A stretch of DNA of 64,000 nt from Meconema thalassinum (taxonomy: Eukaryota > Arthropoda > Insecta > Orthoptera > Tettigoniidae). This document shows positions 61,146 to 64,000 of the stretch, piece after piece (the stretch's first letter is position 1; every line of letters begins with the position of its first letter). The notes below the pieces were generated by a model that saw only the letters and a list, made by a program, of their open reading frames with translations, did not search any database and had not been told where the DNA came from. The position numbers and the translations under genes are program-made. The stretch covers positions 465,646,693 through 465,710,692 of the forward strand of contig OX336392.1 in the NCBI GenBank assembly GCA_946902985.2, written 5' to 3'.

Positions 61146-64000
61146 TCGTTGCGATCATAACCCCAGGGCAGGCTAGTGAGCAGGTCATCAGCCCACACAC
61201 GCTTGTTATCCATGGAGGCGAGGGTGCGTTTTCTCTGTTCCACAAGATACAAATGATGGTTGCTGGATTGTATCCTGCACTGTGTATGAGACATAGCTTT
61301 GCCAGTGCGTAAAACCGCTAAGTAATCGTCTACACGTAGCGATTTTACCACTGCCCTACCTACACCTTTTGCTCTCTTGGCTTCCTTACAGTCGAGTGTG
61401 CGGTAAGCATACATTTTTGAAGCCAAACCTACGAATTCCGTCATAATGGAATCACCGCATTCATCTTTTAAAACGCCCATTTCCTTCTTGTTCTTTATGG
61501 GCAGCTGAAACACGTTGTCAGCACTATAGCAAGAGGTGTCGAACCAGTCACTATGTTGCCTCATGACGTCATAGGGGTTGCAGTGGCGAATGTGGTAAAT
61601 GAATGAGTCCGTGTCCATATACAAAAGAGAGACGTCCTCAAAATGGCGTTTCGCAAACTCATAGTGGAATCGATACATGACCGATTTAGAAAAGTCTAAA
61701 ATGACTTGACCCAAGTAAATGGGCTTATCCATGGTCACGCTGGTCTTACTCATTTCAATAGTAGCCAAATCCTCATCGATAATTTTGATCGATTTGAAAT
61801 TTGGCTTGGCAATGTACCGCCGGGCACCCCACCGCCCCTCCCAGACATTCATCAATTTAATGTCACGGTATTTGCGGACATTCTCCATAGACTTGCCATA
61901 GATGCAGTTGTTCATTAATTTAAAAAAATTAATTTCAAACTGCTGTGTTGCCATTTGTCGGTGCTCTGTGTTGAGTCGCATGTATGGCTCAAGCCATGCT
62001 TTTTGAGCAAAAGAAATACCCCTGTGGACTTTCTTCAACACCAAGCCTTGGGCGAGGCATTGCACCAACATTTGGATATGTAGCACATACCGATTTTTGT
62101 TGTAAAGTGTGCCCATGAGTTTTTCAGTTTTCACTTTACTGTCAGGGGGAACCATTTGCTCAAGACAGAATGGGAAATCGGCATGTTCATCATACAAGGA
62201 TGATGGATATTCAATATCCACTTCTAGCACATATCCACGGCCTGTTTCTTGGCTAGCCATGTTCACATGAAATTCTGACACTTGTTTCTCTGTCAGCCAA
62301 GCAAACTTCCCATAGGGCAAAGGCTGACTCATGGCGTAACCGTACAAATTATTCACGTCATAGTACATTAAGTACGATTCTGGTTTGTCTGGTGAATAAT
62401 CAGGCATGTAGACATTGTTCGCTTCAGCATGGCGTTGGTTAAGTGACACAAAGCCGCCACGAATGCCCTTTTCAAAAAATAGAACCATGTCTACGTCAGT
62501 GAGTAAATCCAATTCCACTTGAATGTATTTCAAAGCGGCATCGAACGAGAGTCCAGGACTCGTGTAATAGTGAGCCGGATCAAGACCGTAAATGTGTTGA
62601 CACAAGTTACGGAATTTTTCAAACACATCAGTGAGCAGCAATACATCCAGTTTTAGGTAATGCAAAGCATATTCACTTAGCGTCTTCATGCCAAACACTC
62701 GCCAAACTTGACATGCATGTGCATAGTCTTCATCGGAAACGGTACTGCGTGTTAGTTTCGAGTAAAATTTCTCTTGTGGAGGGAGTTTTCTTTGCTTTAA
62801 CACGTCCCAGCTGTTGCAGAAATCATACGGGAATATACCTTTCCGAATGCACAATTGAAATTGCTCAGGATCATTAAAATGCATTCTAGTATTTTTTAAT
62901 TCCTCCTCATTCAAGCCATTCACAAGGCTGTCGAGCGAGGATGCCATAAACTTAAAGGAATCCAAAAATCGAATGCTAAAGTTGCTCAACCACCATGTCA
63001 GGGCTGTAAAACGCTCATGGTTTTGGGGAATAATGGTAAACGAGCCCTTGTTAACATGGCCCAATTCACGAATCAAAAACTGAATGTCATAATTCGCCAG
63101 ATTGTGGAAAAAGACACCGATGAAACGAGGAGCTGGAAAGTTCAAGTTGCATTTACTATGCGCAGCTCCACGAAACTCCCCCGTAAAGTGCGAGTGATCA
63201 CGAACGGTGTCTTCAGCATTGATCAGTGGCTTTTCGCAAATATGGCATGTCATGGCATGCTCATACTGCTGCTGTTGTTCTGGAGATAGGCTCATGGGTA
63301 CTGGGTGGTCCAGTAATTCCTGTACATGGTCGGCCAACTTGACAAGTTCATCCAAGAACCATTTGGCACAATCTGGCCCCTCACGGTATTTGTAAACGGA
63401 TTGTGTGGGGTCATGGGCACACACCACATTAAATCCTATGGCAAAGGGTTCATGTTTTTGAATGGGTGTGGTTGAGCTCATGGAGGGATCTGGTTCACAT
63501 CCCGCCATGGGTGTGGTGAGAGCTTCGAAATCTGCATATACCACATAGGGAACAGTGTCACGCTTATGAATGTCCTTAAACTTTAACACAGCCTTGTCCC
63601 CTTGTGGCAATATCAATCTCACCGCTTCCTGAGTAACACAATCTACCCTATGACGTTCCAAAGAAGTAGGCGTCCAAAAGTATTGGAGACAACGGTCACA
63701 AATATGCTTTATACCATGTGCTTTGGACATTTGACTGCTTAGCAATCTACTCAGGCTTTTAATGAGGCAATAGTGATTCACTTCTCCTACAGATAAATAT
63801 AAAAGATGAATGTGATGTCGTTTCGGTTCTTTTGTGGCATAAAGAGGACCCACAATCTCATCACCGTCAAGGCCATACACCATGAACGAAAAGTCCTGGT
63901 TGTCTCGTTCAAACCTATGGATCTCGGTTAAGTCCATAGGGAACGTCACTCGAGTTAAATTTAAAGTATGTTTCAATTCAACAAACTTGGCCTTGTACAT
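61124..64000 (-). CDS. Protein-primed DNA polymerase B, partial at window end
   Basis: 958 residues are visible, continuing beyond 64000. In order (numbered from the window edge): zinc finger C101/C104/H117/C121; exonuclease motif I 'YADFEAL' (D157, E159); an HNH-like Cys insert 'CHICEKPL' and 'VRDHSHFTG' (~250); Exo II 'FHNLANYD' (~295); Exo III 'YALHYLKLD' (~443); palm motif A 'YYDVNNLYGYA' (~548); motif B 'KLMNNCIYGK' (~695); motif C 'YMDTDS' (794-799). All catalytic residues are present. It would replicate the element from a protein primer. The last seven codons and stop (61124-61145) come from the inserted retroposon. The original stop is at 59647-59649, four codons past the insertion point. 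Confidence 0.93.
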   Translation of the reverse strand: MYKAKFVELKHTLNLTRVTFPMDLTEIHRFERDNQDFSFMVYGLDGDEIVGPLYATKEPKRHHIHLLYLSVGEVNHYCLIKSLSRLLSSQMSKAHGIKHICDRCLQYFWTPTSLERHRVDCVTQEAVRLILPQGDKAVLKFKDIHKRDTVPYVVYADFEALTTPMAGCEPDPSMSSTTPIQKHEPFAIGFNVVCAHDPTQSVYKYREGPDCAKWFLDELVKLADHVQELLDHPVPMSLSPEQQQQYEHAMTCHICEKPLINAEDTVRDHSHFTGEFRGAAHSKCNLNFPAPRFIGVFFHNLANYDIQFLIRELGHVNKGSFTIIPQNHERFTALTWWLSNFSIRFLDSFKFMASSLDSLVNGLNEEELKNTRMHFNDPEQFQLCIRKGIFPYDFCNSWDVLKQRKLPPQEKFYSKLTRSTVSDEDYAHACQVWRVFGMKTLSEYALHYLKLDVLLLTDVFEKFRNLCQHIYGLDPAHYYTSPGLSFDAALKYIQVELDLLTDVDMVLFFEKGIRGGFVSLNQRHAEANNVYMPDYSPDKPESYLMYYDVNNLYGYAMSQPLPYGKFAWLTEKQVSEFHVNMASQETGRGYVLEVDIEYPSSLYDEHADFPFCLEQMVPPDSKVKTEKLMGTLYNKNRYVLHIQMLVQCLAQGLVLKKVHRGISFAQKAWLEPYMRLNTEHRQMATQQFEINFFKLMNNCIYGKSMENVRKYRDIKLMNVWEGRWGARRYIAKPNFKSIKIIDEDLATIEMSKTSVTMDKPIYLGQVILDFSKSVMYRFHYEFAKRHFEDVSLLYMDTDSFIYHIRHCNPYDVMRQHSDWFDTSCYSADNVFQLPIKNKKEMGVLKDECGDSIMTEFVGLASKMYAYRTLDCKEAKRAKGVGRAVVKSLRVDDYLAVLRTGKAMSHTQCRIQSSNHHLYLVEQRKRTLASMDNKRVWADDLLTSLPWGYDRNDPPGAHI

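Larger units (their letters stand above)
47711..64000. mobile_element. Polinton/Maverick, runs past the window end
   Basis: The gene set (protein-primed PolB, retrovirus-like integrase, A32-type ATPase, adenain-type protease, penton and major capsid proteins) defines a Polinton. The left end is inferred at 47711, because LINE sequence breaks there and the new sequence starts with AG, as Polinton termini do. More than 16.2 kb lies in the window, including a 1.47-kb retroposon. Most frames are open, which suggests a recent insertion. The right terminal repeat is not in view. Confidence 0.9.

Overview
This window reads as eukaryotic, most likely insect, repeat-dense DNA. There are no operons, rRNA, tRNA genes or clear host genes. 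Almost everything is transposable elements nested in one another. A polyneopteran insect is my guess from the repeat types (a tRNA-headed SINE, an RNase H-bearing LINE with a (TCA)n tail, a Polinton), with low confidence in the order.

Layout. 1-3.4 kb: copies of a non-autonomous 'composite retroposon' and a BEL/Pao protease remnant. 3.4-12.8 kb: a head-to-tail array of a ~2.0 kb reverse transcriptase-RNase H unit, dead in every copy and alternating between two subtypes. 12.8-30.4 kb: two nearly complete ~6 kb LINEs (I-superfamily-like: CCHC ORF1, then endonuclease-RT-RNase H ORF2), more composite retroposons and an unassigned T-rich stretch. 30.7-33.4 kb: a decayed P-element-like THAP transposase and the 5' part of a second LINE family. 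33.4-42.9 kb: Copia and RTE pol remnants interrupted by composite retroposons and one tRNA-derived SINE. 43-47.7 kb: a Myb/SANT-like fragment and a third, broken LINE copy.

47.7-64 kb (running off the window): a Polinton/Maverick, a virus-like DNA transposon with most reading frames intact. It carries a chromodomain DDE integrase, a conserved unknown, the packaging ATPase, a putative fibre, a pVI-like protein, an adenain-type protease, penton and major capsid proteins, a BIR (inhibitor-of-apoptosis) protein, two unknowns, a phospholipase A2-like protein and protein-primed DNA polymerase B. The integrase/ATPase block and the capsid block diverge from a short TATA-containing gap; the polymerase converges on the capsid block from the far side.

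How the parts relate. The composite retroposons and the LINE share the same ~55-nt 3' end, a hairpin followed by (TCA)n, so the LINE enzyme is the likely source of their mobility. Matching target-site duplications of 12-14 bp were read for several insertions, which fixes the nesting order: LINE, then Polinton into a LINE 3' UTR, then a composite retroposon into the last codons of the Polinton polymerase.
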